Below are positions 22,201 to 32,535 of a stretch of 64,000 nt of DNA, piece after piece. The first letter of the stretch is position 1; each line of letters starts with the position of its first letter. A program made the position numbers and the translations under genes. The stretch is from Lantana camara (taxonomy: Eukaryota > Streptophyta > Magnoliopsida > Lamiales > Verbenaceae): NCBI GenBank assembly GCA_037501455.1, contig CM074865.1, positions 15,012,501-15,076,500 on the forward strand, read 5' to 3'. Below the pieces are notes generated by a model. That model was not told where the DNA came from. It did not search any database and saw only the letters and a list, made by a program, of their open reading frames with translations.

Positions 22201-24507
22201 CTTGGCCTTATGCGAATTAAAGATTCAGCATGTAGCACTGCATGACCCCAAACTGAAATTGGTAGCTTTGTTCTCATTATTAATGGTCTAGCGATAAGCT
22301 GAAGGCGTTTAATCAATGATTCAACTAAACCATTTTGTGTATGTACGTGAGCAACGGGGTGCTCAACAACAATTCCAGTTGACATACAATAATCATTGAA
22401 AGTTTGAGACGTGAACTCACCAGCATTATCGAGCCGAATTTTCTTGATCATATGATCAGGAAATTGCGCTCGTAATTTAATTATTTGAGCAAGCAACCTC
22501 GCAAATACCACATTACGAGTTGACAATAGACAAACATATGACCATCTACTTGAGGCATCTATCAATACCATAAAGTATCTAAATGGTCCACATATATCAC
22601 ATTGAATACGCTCAAGAAAAGCAGGTGATTCATTCTGTATCTTAGCTGGTCATGGTCTCAGGATTAACTTTCCAAGAGAACAAGTTGTACACGGATCCTT
22701 TTTCATTTGAGGAAGCTTCTGGTCCCTCAATGGATGCCCACGTGTACTTTCAATGATCTTTCGCATCATTGTTGAACCAGGATGACCCAACCGGTCATGC
22801 CAAATATCTAGCATCGAAGTATCGTGCTTATCTTTAACTACCATATGTGATTCAATCACATTTATGTATGTATAATGCAATCCAGAAGGGAGCATTGGTA
22901 GTTTTTCCAATATGTATCTCTTCCCTGATTTACAGGCTGTAAGATACATATATTTTTCGATACCTTCAGTCCCAGACTGAGTATCATATTCATGAGAATA
23001 TATATCATTGAAACTCAACAAGTTTCTTTTGGATTTTGGTGCATATAAGGTATTTTCTATTAAGAACTTTGTACCATTTGGTAACGAAAAGTTTGTCTTG
23101 TCAATTCCTTCAATCAGATCAGAAGGACCTGACATTGCATTCACAGTGGTTCTTGTTGGGTTTAACCGTGTAAAGAACCTTTTGTCTTTAAGAATAGTAT
23201 GAGTTGTGCCACTATCAGGTATGCACAAGTTGTCTTCATTGACTATTCTTTCGATTCCTTTCTCAAAATGATCCATATCAAAACTTCACATTAACATATA
23301 ATTTTGATATGAAAATTAGTCATGAATTCAATGCAGAAAAGATACTTCATATTGCAATATATGAAAGGTACATAATAGTTCCTAAAGATCTATTACAATA
23401 AAACATGCTAATAATGATAAATTGCAAACTAGGAAAGCAATAGCACACCAGAAACATAATGAAACCTAACTAACTGCCACCAACATTTTCATTTTCATTG
23501 TTATCAAAATCATCGGTAAAGTCCGAAGCATCTAGGTGAGTTGAATCACCAAATAAATCGTGATGTTCAGTGAAATTCGCTTCTTTTCCCTTTCCCTTCA
23601 AAGATGTTTTATATAAACGGGCAAGATGTTCTGGCGTTCGACAAATTCGAGCCCAGTGCCCTTTTGTGCCACATCTATGGCAAGTATCTTCAGGATTCAC
23701 CGAAGGCCCAGCCTCGTGAACATCCCTTTTGTGGTGTGTCTTATTCTGGTGGTACGGGTTTCTTTGAAGAGAGGAGTATGGGTAACTCCCTCAACCTCTT
23801 CCACGACCACGACCGTGAGTATTACTCCGGCCTCGACCACGACCACGACCATGACCTTGACTAGGTCCATGGTGATTTCTTTGTTCATACTTTGAGGGAA
23901 TCACAGCATTTGCTTCAGGAAATGTTGTCGCGCCAGTAGGGCGGGATTGATGATTTTTCATCAGCAATTCATTGTTTTTCTCAACCACGAAAAGACATGT
24001 TATAAGTTCAGAATATTTTGTAAATCCATGCACTCAATACTGTTATTGTAAAGTAACATTCGATGCGTGGAATGTGGAATATGTTTTCTCTAACATATCC
24101 TCCTCAGTAATTTGTTGCCCACAAAACCTCAATTGTGAGACTATTCTGAACATTGCTGAATTGTATTCACTGACTTTCTAGAAGTCTTGGAAGCGTAAAC
24201 CGCTCCATTCATCACGAGCATTAGGAAGCATAACTTTCTTCTGATGATTATACCTTTCTTGAAGGTTTTTCCATAAGATGCTTGGATCTTTGACCGTTAA
24301 GTATTCCATTTTAAGCCCCTCGTCGAGATGTCGACAGAGAAAAATTATAGCTTTGGCTTTATCTTGGTTGGAGCATTTATTATTTTCTTTAATGGTATCT
24401 AATAGACCCATTGACTCAAGATGCATTTCTACATCAACAATCCAAGGCATATAATTTTTCCCCGTGATATCAAGGGCTACAAACTCAAGCTTTATAAGGT
24501 TTAACAT
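19276..24507 (-). pseudogene. Copia-1 gag-pol polyprotein, broken
   Basis: Read from 24507 downwards: gag begins with LVxLDITGKNYMPWI-type sequence; a GRGRGRGR stretch near 23800-23850 resembles an RGG RNA-binding region; a CCHC knuckle (CHRCGTKGHWARIC) lies near 23650; the protease has PDSGTTHTI near 23210; the integrase has the HDRLGHPG zinc region, WSYVCLLS and HTQNGLVES; the reverse transcriptase has LYGLKQSGRMWYNR and YVDDL; the RNase H end has ADLFTKALP. Frameshifts and stops separate these blocks at about 24170, 23790, 23460, 22640, 22570, 20700, 20025, 19670 and 19580, and the TRIM splits pol at 20882. A functional product is not possible. Confidence 0.9.
20882..21368 (+). mobile_element. 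TRIM (terminal-repeat retrotransposon in miniature) inside Copia-1
   Basis: Two LTRs of 209 and 210 bp (20882-21090 and 21159-21368), each starting TGTAAAGCTC and ending GGCTGTTACA, flank only 68 bp. That short interior holds a primer-binding site TGGTATCAGAGG at 21093-21104, complementary to initiator tRNA-Met 3' sequence, and a polypurine tract TATGGGGGGTGGA near 21146-21157. A perfect duplication TCTTG lies at 20877-20881 and 21369-21373. It encodes nothing and must have moved with proteins from another element. The LTRs are nearly identical, so insertion is recent relative to its host copia. Confidence 0.93.
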
Positions 24508-25366
24508 GGTGGCAGCTAGTACAAGATAAATGATAACAATTAACCCATTTATTCAATCAAATAATTCATACAACAATTCAAAGGCCAAGCTCGAACCCTA
24601 TGGTTATGAGCAATACAATATTCGCAAGAAATGTAATGAAATCAACTAAATCTCGTTCCACCGGTGGGATGTCTACACTACGGAAGACTATATTGAATGC
24701 TATCACTATAACGATCAAGATAATTAACGAAGTTGACAACATCTTGGTATGCGAAAATTTAACAACGAGATCTTCTAGAGTTTTTGAGAGTAAGAATTCA
24801 GATAAAGAAGTGAATGAATTGAATTTACCAAAATCACCTATTTATTGGAAAAAATCCCAGCTAGCCGTTACATATATATATATATATATTTTTTTTTTTC
24901 ATTTTATTTTTAAATATAGCCGTTGCAAAAAGTGTATATATATGAATTTATTTTAATTTTATTTAGAACACAAAAATTCATAATGATAGTTTATGCATGC
25001 TTAATATTGATAAAAATATATGCAGGGTAATAATCATATAAACACAAATATGGACAATTAATACAAGATTAAGTGCACATAGTTATATGTTGCATAAATA
25101 AATAAATTGGCGACACTAAATTTCCGATGCATAAATAGGTATTAAAATGAGGCATAGATATTCATAATAATATTATGCTTACGAGCGCAAATAGATCGGC
25201 AGCATAGGTACGTGAATAAGTAGATACGAAACTTACGACAATTTAGTCTTTCTTGAGATGTTCGATCGCCAATATCGAATAACCTTCAAGCGGCTTGAAA
25301 CCTCTCCGAAGAAATAAGGACGATCGTTGATTCGCCAAAGGAATAAGAACGATCGCGCTGATAACG

Positions 25367-25658
25367 TGTTGCGAAATAGGATCGCAATAATGCGAACCAA
25401 CACAAAATATAAACGAAATAACTTTATTGAAGGTAGCAATATGAATAGCTTGATCTCAAAACATTTGTAGTGTGAACGCAAGCATTAACGCGGTTGCTTA
25501 ACCGCGTTAAACTACAACTAATAGTTTGTTGTTATTATTACATCTTTGTTACAACTTGAAAGCCGTGTATTAGCCGTGTGTATGTTGAGCAATTGGCTGG
25601 CATCTCACAATAGTCATGCATTGCGGCTACCAAGCCACAAATGCTGACTTTCGTAACA
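25367..25658 (-). repeat. Copia-1 5' LTR
   Basis: 292 bp, matching the other LTR except for about 7 substitutions. On the minus strand the transcribed element starts TGTTACGAAAGTC here and the LTR ends CGCAACA, followed by the primer-binding region. Confidence 0.93.
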
Positions 25659-25663
25659 GAAAA

Positions 25664-26119
25664 GTTATTATCGGGGACAGGTCCATTTTGAAACTATAAC
25701 AGAAAGTCTCATACGCCATGCCTAGGTCATGAGTCATCAGATTTAAGATTATTCTGGCGATATATGATGAAATGGAAAAATTGCATCTACATTCTATGTA
25801 AATTTATGAAATTACCTAACGAATCCATCTTTGTCAAAATATTACAAACATTCTAACAGTACAATTTATAATATTGCATTTCAGCGTACCTCCGCCATTT
25901 TCATTCTTTTTTGGTTTTTATTTTTTATTTTTAACACACACCTTTAAGTGGGATTCGAATCAGAGTCATTATCTTGAAAAATGAATTTATTAATCTTTTT
26001 TTTTTATAACTCATTAATCACTTGGATCAATCCTTATTAGTTTCTTTTTTGGTGTAATTTGAAATCTTTAAATGTGGTTGTATTTATAGAGCAACTTACC
26101 GTGAAAAAATGATAAATGT
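25664..26119. other. AT-rich spacer, no feature recognised
   Basis: Nothing gene-like is seen between the Copia-1 target duplication and the first coding-like sequence of LINE-2. Several T runs are present near 25990 and 26040. Confidence 0.5.
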
Positions 26120-26452
26120 GATGTTCAAAAACAACCTCAACAATATGAAGATCCTCACCTTACCCAACCTACTTCTGTCTCTAGACCCCCTTCAAATAAA
26201 AAGCTCAGACTTCGCCCAAAGAAACTCTGCGATCAAGAGAATGATCCTACTTTGCACCCCCAATATGAAGCTTCTATGCTGATTGATACTCCTATTACTT
26301 CTGACTCAAATCTCTCGTGTCTAAGGAAAAGGCAAGCTAGTGTTCCTCCGGAGACAGACATGGATTCGTGGCCTTTAAAGAAACTTTCACCTTCATTGAC
26401 AGAATCTTTGGTCCCCTCTGAAACGACGGTGGTTGCAGTGCAACCCCGCTGA
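26120..26452 (+). pseudogene. LINE-2 ORF1, C-terminal remnant
   Basis: A proline- and lysine-rich frame (SNKKLRLRPKKL, then LRKRQASVPP) ends with TGA at 26450-26452, five bases before the ORF2 start. This position and composition fit the tail of a plant L1 ORF1 protein, the RNA-binding partner of ORF2p. The zinc knuckle and N-terminal part are missing. Confidence 0.6.
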
Positions 26453-26457
26453 TCATT

Positions 26458-27592
26458 ATGAATCTCTTCGCCTGGAACTACCGGGGCTTGGGTCGAGCCT
26501 GGGCAGTTTACGAATTGGAGGAGTTCCTCCGTAGATACGACCCAGGGCTGGTATTCCTCTCTGAAACCAAATGTAAGAAGGGGCATATGAGCTCATTGAT
26601 GGATAAATGGGGCTATTTTGGTATCAGCGTTGATGCAGTTGGTAAGAGCGGAGGCCTCGCGTTACTATGGTGCAAAGATATTCCTATCGACCTCCTTAGT
26701 TATTCCAAATTCCATTTTGATGTTATGATCCACATGCCAAATAATCCGATCAGTTGGTACCTGACTTGCATCTACGGTCATCCAGACGCATCCAAGAGGA
26801 AGATCACCTGGAACCTTCTTGATTCCTTAAGGAGTCACCCTTGTAATCCTTGGATGGTGTTTGGTGATTTTAACGAGATACTTTGGGGGGAGGAAAAATT
26901 GGGAGGTCGACCCCGACCGTTTTACCAGATGAAGGCTTTCCGGGAATGGCTTTGTAGTTACGGGCTAGTGGATTTGGGTTACTCGAGGAAGAAGTTTACT
27001 TGGTCAAATAACAGTCCAGCTCCGTACATGATTGACATCTGTTTAGACAGGGTTGTGGGAAATCGTAAGTGGAAAGATCTATTCCCTTCATACTCTGTTC
27101 ATCATATTGAGACGAATACTTCGGATCATATGGCCCTCTTGATGCAGCTCTTTCCTACAACTAATAAGCAATCGAAGAGAGGTGCCAGGTACTCCTTCAA
27201 GTTTGAGGCAACTTGGCTTCGGGATTCTGCGTGTGCTGAGGTGGTTAAGGATAGTTGGAGCAGTCCAGTAATGGGTAATAACTTTGAACGAGCTTGGAGA
27301 AAAGTTGAGACTTGCCAGTTGGACCTTATTGACTGGGCTGCAGAACACTTTGAGGCCCCCAAGGCCCGTATCAAGAAATTAGAAGACAAACTTCGAGATC
27401 TTAAACATGGCCTTATCACGACAGTTAGTAAAGGATATAAAATTGCTCTTAGAAGCGAGATCTCGAAGTGGTATGTAAGAGAAGAGTCTTGGTGGAGACA
27501 GCGTACCAAAGCTCATTGGATGGTGGAAGGCGATCGTAATACAGGAACAGAGAAAAGATGAACAAGATTGAGAGCTTGTTAGATAGTGAGGG
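26458..27592 (+). pseudogene. LINE-2 ORF2 endonuclease and linker
   Basis: The frame opens with MNLFAWNYRGLG and carries ETKCKKGHM, SGGLALLWCKD, GHPDASKR, VFGDFNEIL, FTWSNNSPAPYMID and SDHMALL, the conserved motifs of the APE-type endonuclease that nicks target DNA. It is open for about 360 residues, with a frame break near 27545, just before the TRIM insertion. The conserved catalytic blocks appear intact, so this part is much better preserved than the rest of the element. Confidence 0.88.
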
Positions 27593-28369
27593 TGTAACAT
27601 CCCACATCGGATTGGAGGGTGGATTGAAGCTGCTTTATAAGTAGTGGAGTTCCTCTCCCCTGAGTAGAGGCCTTTTGGGCCACTACGGTAACCGGTGGTT
27701 CAAAACGTAAAACCGTGCGGCTTGGACCAAAGCGGACAATATCGAAGGGCGGGTCTTAGGACTGTTACTGTAATGGTATCAGAGCCAGGGCCCGGGTTCG
27801 GTGTGCCAGCGAGGACGCTGGGCCCCTATGGGGGGGTGGATGTAATATCCCACATCGGATTGGAGGGTGGATTGAAGCTGCTTTATAAGTAATGGAGTTC
27901 CCCTCCCCTGAGTAGAGGCCTTTCGAACCACTGGGGTATGTAATATCCCACATCGGATTGGAGGGTGGATTGAAGCTGCTTTATAAGTAGTGGAGTTCCC
28001 CTCCCCTGAGTAGAGGCCTTTTGGGCCACTGGGGTAACCAGTGGTTCGAAACGTAAGTGCGGCTTGGACCAAAGCGGACAATATTGAAGGGCGGGTCTTA
28101 GCACTGTTACTGTAATGGTATCAAAGCCAGGGCCCGGGTTCGGTGTGCCAGCGAGGATGCTGGGCCCCTATGGGGGGGGGGGGGGGGGTGGATGTAATAT
28201 CCCACATCGGATTGGAGGGTAGATTGAAGCTGCTTTATAAGTAGTGGAATTCCCCTCCCCGGAGTAGAGGCCTTTTGGGCCACTAGGGTAACCGGTGGTT
28301 CGAAACGTAAAACCATGCGGCTTGGACCAAAGCGGACAATATCGAAGGGCGGATCTTAGGATTGTTACT
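27593..28369 (+). mobile_element. Multimeric TRIM array (LTR-int-partial LTR-LTR-int-LTR) inside LINE-2
   Basis: Four LTR copies are present: 27593-27769, a truncated one at 27841-27938, 27939-28111 and 28193-28369. Each starts TGTAA(C/T)ATCCCACATCGG and the full ones end CTGTTACT or TTGTTACT. Two interiors of about 70-80 bp carry TGGTATCA(G/A)AGCC primer sites (27774 and about 28116) and G-rich polypurine tracts. The whole array is bounded by one duplication, GAGGG, at 27588-27592 and 28370-28374, so it behaves as one insertion later expanded, or was inserted as a multimer. The family resembles the 20882-21368 TRIM in layout and in motifs such as CCCACATCGG and CGAGGACGCTGGGCCC. Confidence 0.9.
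28172..28188 (+). repeat. 17-G polypurine tract of the second TRIM interior
   Basis: The polypurine tract before the last TRIM LTR has 17 G in a row, against 7 in the first interior of the array and 6 in the TRIM at 20882. Homopolymer length should be checked against reads. Confidence 0.85.
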
Positions 28370-28374
28370 GAGGG

Positions 28375-29338
28375 AGTCATGCGTACTAAACCAGAAGAGA
28401 TCCAATCACTGATAGAAGACTATTTTGCGAAAAAATTTCAATCTAATCATCCAAGAAGGAGGTTTTCGCAAACTTACGGGATCGGATCGGCAAGAGATTA
28501 CTAGGGTGGGGAGATAAAGCCTTGTAACAGGCAAGCCAAGAAATATTGATCAAAGCAGTTCTCCAAGCTATCCGGCTTATGCCATGAGTTGTTTTAAGCT
28601 TCCGGAGACACTGTTACGAGAAATCTCATCGATGATGGCTAAATTCTAGTGGAGTGGTAGGAATGTTGATAAAATCCATTGGGTTAGTTGGGAGAAGTTG
28701 TGTGTTCCGAAGGAGGAATGAGGGATGGGATTCAAGAATCTAAAGGCGTTTAATTTAACATTGTTAGCTAAACAAGGATGGCGACTAGTTACCGAACCTA
28801 ACAGCTTGTTATCTCAATTGTTACGAGCCAAATACTTTCCGGGAAATAGCTTTTTTTAGGCTAAGTTAGGGGTGAATCCTTCCCTGACCTGGCGGAGCAT
28901 TTGGACTGCGAGGAAGACCTTAGAGTGTGGTACTAGATGGAGGGTCGGGAATGGGGCGTGCATCCATATTTGGAACGATAAGTGGCTGCCCCGACCGACG
29001 AGTTTTCAACCGCTGGTGCATCCGGATGGGGATGGAGGTTTAACGTATGTGAAAAAACTTATAACAGAGGAGGGTAGGTGGGATGAGGGTTTGATCCGAA
29101 GCACGTTCGTGCAGGTGGATACAGATGTAATTCTTTCAATTCTGTTAAGGAATGGAAGAAGTATTGATAGACGAATCTGGCACTATAACACGAATGGTAG
29201 ATTTTCCGTTAAGAGTGCTTATCAAGTAGCTTTACATGTTCGGAAAGAAGAGAGTGGTGGGGGAGAAAGCTCAAGCGGCCATTTGTGGAAAGAAGTTTGG
29301 AAACGAAAGGTGGCTCCTAAGATCAGGGTGTTTATTTG
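28375..29338 (+). pseudogene. LINE-2 ORF2: fused edges of reverse transcriptase and zf-RVT
   Basis: After the TRIM the frame reads KPEEIQSLIEDYFAKKF, which lies before the reverse-transcriptase core. Within about 80 bases it changes frame to KKEVFANLRDRIGKRLLGW and EILIKAVLQAIPAYAMSCF, which lie after the core. The fingers and palm, including the (F/Y)xDD site, are absent; in LINE-1 the equivalent stretch is about 1.1 kb. The zf-RVT part follows, with TRWRVGNGACIHIWNDKW, IWHYNTNGRFSVKSAYQ and LWKEVWKRKVAPKIRVF. Further stops occur near 28500, 28525, 28649, 28720, 28857 and 29338. Confidence 0.85.
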
Positions 29339-30190
29339 AAGGCTCTGTAAGGATGCTTTACCAGTGGGGGAGGCGTTGGCAAGGAAGCGGAGTAAACAAG
29401 AGGTTGTGTATCCTTGGTGTGATTCTAATTCGGAATCTCTGGAGCATGCTTTCGTTAATTGTAGTATGGCTAGGCTTTTTTGGGCGTGTGCCAATTTCCC
29501 GTGGCATGTTGTATCTCAATGGCGAGGCGGTGGAGAAAACTGGATTCGGTTCGTGTTAGAGAAGTTGAGTACTGATGAGGGAGATCGATTCATTGTGTCG
29601 GTTTGGGCCTTGTGGAGGAATTGTAACAAAAAGTGGGCCGAGAGTGAGGGGATGGATGCTCAAGCCTTCGCCATGTTTGCTAGGAATTATTTCGAAGCAG
29701 GTTATGTTGGTAGGAGAGCGGAGGCCCCAACTGAACTGTCTGAGATGCCGGAGACTTGGTCTGCACCGCCGATAGGAGTGGTGAAATTAAATACGGATGG
29801 GGGCGGTGTTTGAGGAGTCAGGAGAGGTGGGCTGGGGGGTTGTAGCCCGCGACCACACAGGAGCGAGTATAGGTTGGGTTAGCAGGAGGATTAACGGCAC
29901 TTTTGCAACAGTGGTGGTCAAAGGTTGGGCTTTGAAAGAGGCGATCTTGCTGGCGCAGCAAAGAGGGTTCGGTAAGGTGGTAATAGAAGGAGATTGCTTG
30001 AATCTGCTTAGGAAGATTCAAGACCAGGAGGAGGATTGGTCTGCTCAAATCTGCCCTCTCCTGGATTCCATCAGCTTCTTTACGGTTTGTGCGGAGCGCT
30101 GGGAATGGAGTAGCCCATTCGCTTGCTCGTTTGGGTCTAAATTCTTACGGGGACTCTGAGCTCCCTGATGCAGCTAGGGAATCCTTTACG
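29339..30190 (+). pseudogene. LINE-2 ORF2 C-terminus: end of zf-RVT and RNase H
   Basis: The frame continues with the C-terminal zf-RVT pattern (CDSNSESLEHAFVNCSMARLFW), a W.LW..RN-like linker, then VVKLNTDGG, GWGVVARDHTG and VIEGDCLNLLRKI of an RNase H domain. A frameshift at about 29797 separates the first aspartate block from the rest. The domain would degrade the RNA strand during reverse transcription; here it is inactive by frame breaks. Confidence 0.82.
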
Positions 30191-30252
30191 AAAGTTTTTT
30201 TTTTTTTTTTTTTTTTTAATAAAGGAATGGATTTTTTACTGAGGCCTCCCGC

Positions 30253-30714
30253 TCATATATATAAACAACCACGCCAAAAAGAAAAACAAATGTTCATGAT
30301 CCAAGGATCATCTAAGCTATTCAAGTACACGTGCCCACGAAAATACATAATGAGCTGGGCACTGATAAAAGTGTGCCAATTTTTATTCAAGCTATCCATG
30401 GCCATAGGAATATCAGCATCTAACTCATAGCCAAACATAAGAAACTTAATGAGACCACCTCTCTTACTAAGCAAAATTATCGGATTCTTCACTGACCTCT
30501 CAATGAGGCGCCCAGTCATCCGGGCAAAGTCGATAAACATCATGATGACACTCATCTGGCAGCAAGAAATAGCAACTTTATTGCTAGCGTCCTCAAGGCT
30601 ATTAATATTGGCAATTGGTTGTTGTCGGACAACATGCACATAGGTACCATCAATTACATAGTTACAAACTCGCCACCAAATGTGACTCTTCGTACTCCTC
30701 ATCCACTTTAACAT
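30253..30714 (-). other. Unrecognised open frame (153 residues)
   Basis: A clean minus-strand frame of 153 codons lies between the LINE-2 3' end and the intergenic region. It is rich in Ile, Met and Asn, with no signal peptide and no motif I recognise. Its 3' side runs into a long A tract on the minus strand (30217-30197), so it could be a retroposed fragment with its own poly-A tail, inserted head-on against LINE-2. It could also be a chance frame. No function is proposed. Confidence 0.3.
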
Positions 30715-30759
30715 GTCAATCTATATACAGAACACTACCATCTCGACCAAACTAGGATC

Positions 30760-32500
30760 AAGAATATACATCATTTACGAAAGATTTAATTTCCTTGTAG
30801 TTGCCTTTCGTTTCCCTTCAAAAAAGAAAAAAAAAAACAGCCTCAACAATCAATTTTTGATATTTGGAAACCTAATTATTTTAACAAAATACTACAATTT
30901 AATGTATATTAAATTATTATATTACATGTAAGTACAAAAAAAATAAGCCACCATTGATTGATCAAGTGGTTTAAGGATTTGATTGAATATCTCTAATCAC
31001 TTTGAGAATGTGCGTATTAAAAGAAAGTATCAAAAAGTAAGACAAATTGCGAAGGGCCGACAACGAAACAGAAAAGTCTTATAAAACGTAATAATATGAA
31101 ATTACAACAATCTGAGATTGAACAACAAGATAATTGTAATCCAATTTTTGTTCCTTTTATTGGTGCTACATGCATTAATGCCATTGTATTGAATCCTGAT
31201 TTAATATTGGGAACCAAATAATTTTAAATTATCTAGCCCATCTGTTTCGTTTTAGATTTTAATGAATTGGAAGTGAATTACAAAAATTGGTTCTAAACCG
31301 GTACCTATTATTTTAAACCTTTGGCTCCAAACTTTGGTTCAGAAAAAATTTCATCCCCATTCCAAATGTTGTATTTTTCAAAGCTTCCATTTCACTAATC
31401 TGTATGGCATGCACAACTTCGGCTGTTTCTTCCGCCTCTACAAACCAATCCCAGCCCGTATCACAGGAAGAGAATCATCAATTATAATGTAGAAATTTTA
31501 TTCGGAAAAAAATGGTATTTCAAATTTGCCAGCGATTTCAAGAGTGATCAATTATGAATGTAGGAATTTTATTTGTCCAACGTCAAAACTGAGCTTCAAA
31601 TTTGCCTAAACCTGATTCTGGCCAACGGGAAAACTATAATTCAAAATTTTCCTAAAACCGATTTTAGTTAACTGTATAATTTAGTGAACACTCCAACTCC
31701 AATCCAAAACTGTAATTCAAATTTTGCTTTTCGGCCAACGGTATAATTAAAAAACTCTAAATAAACCTCAATAATTATATGGATGCTATTTGATTATTAT
31801 TGACTTCTGTGATCGAACCCGAATTGTAAACCCATTTTCCCCTTATAATTACATTTATTACCCTTGAATCATTTCCCCTTTATTACATCAACTCTACCCT
31901 TTATTACTCTTGAATCAATTTTAGGCTTAAATTTTGCATAGCTACAGTTCGATTCAATTTTACTCATCAAATAATAATAATCAGATTCAGTTTTACTTTA
32001 CTCGCAAAATAATCAGTTTTTCCAATGACAAAGTTTATACAGATTTATACTTCCAATTCTTTATTATACATCGTAAACGGTAAGTGTTTCTAGACAAATT
32101 ACACTTCTGTCTTCGTCGTTGCACAGTTGCACTGTTTTAAAATAGAAGAATAAGTTGCCTTGTGTGATTCGCTGGTTTGGTACTGTTTTGAAATATAAGT
32201 TGCCAGTGTGATTCGGTGCTTTGGCAGAGTCCAAAGGCCAAATCCAAATGCCACCTGCATGTATTGCCCTATCTCAGCTCTACTCCTCATTCCCCGTTCC
32301 CAAACTAGTATTACTACAATAATCAAATCAAAATTTCTAATTAAATCTTTCTCATATTTATATATATATGCAAACTCCTCACAAATTAAACAGGAACCGC
32401 ATACAAGATACCTACACTACTATTCTTAATTTCTACTATAGATAAACAACAAAAAACCTATTAATCTATCTCTAATCTAGTCTACAGTTTACAATTTCCA
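30760..32500. other. AT-rich intergenic stretch
   Basis: No gene, RNA or bounded mobile element was recognised. A phrase of the type AAAACT.(T)AATTCAAA(A)TTT.CC recurs loosely between 31500 and 31740. The right end must contain the 3' untranslated region of the DUF7950-type gene on the minus strand. Confidence 0.5.
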
Positions 32501-32535
32501 TTAATCCTCTCAACAACCAGCTGATTGTGGATTCT

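Larger units (their letters stand above)
18822..25658 (-). mobile_element. Copia-1: full-length but decayed Ty1/copia retrotransposon
   Basis: Two 292-bp LTRs (18822-19113 and 25367-25658) flank an internal region with copia order gag, protease, integrase, reverse transcriptase, RNase H on the minus strand. A perfect 5-bp duplication, GAAAA, lies at 18817-18821 and 25659-25663. The LTRs differ at about 7 positions by eye (about 2.4 percent). On the minus strand the polypurine tract AAGGGGGAG abuts the 3' LTR and the primer-binding region reads GTTATCAGCGCGATCG. The element is itself interrupted by a TRIM at 20882-21368. Confidence 0.93.
26120..30217 (+). mobile_element. L1-type LINE (LINE-2), with reverse-transcriptase core deleted
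   Basis: The order is an ORF1 tail, ORF2 endonuclease, a TRIM array insertion, the end of reverse transcriptase, zf-RVT and RNase H. It is 5'-truncated within ORF1. The 3' end is marked by a long T run (30197-30217) followed by AATAAA, a known style of plant L1 3' region, so the true end may be slightly further right. The central catalytic part of reverse transcriptase is missing (see the entry at 28375-29338). Confidence 0.85.

Noticed and set aside
23604..23895. Plus-strand frames with Asp-His or Thr-Ser repeats
   Set aside because: These are the antisense of the GRGRGR-coding part of the Copia-1 gag.
27593..28369. Repeat array as a possible CRISPR-like or satellite array
   Set aside because: The repeats are 170-180 bp LTRs with primer sites and polypurine tracts between them and one flanking target duplication; this is a TRIM multimer.
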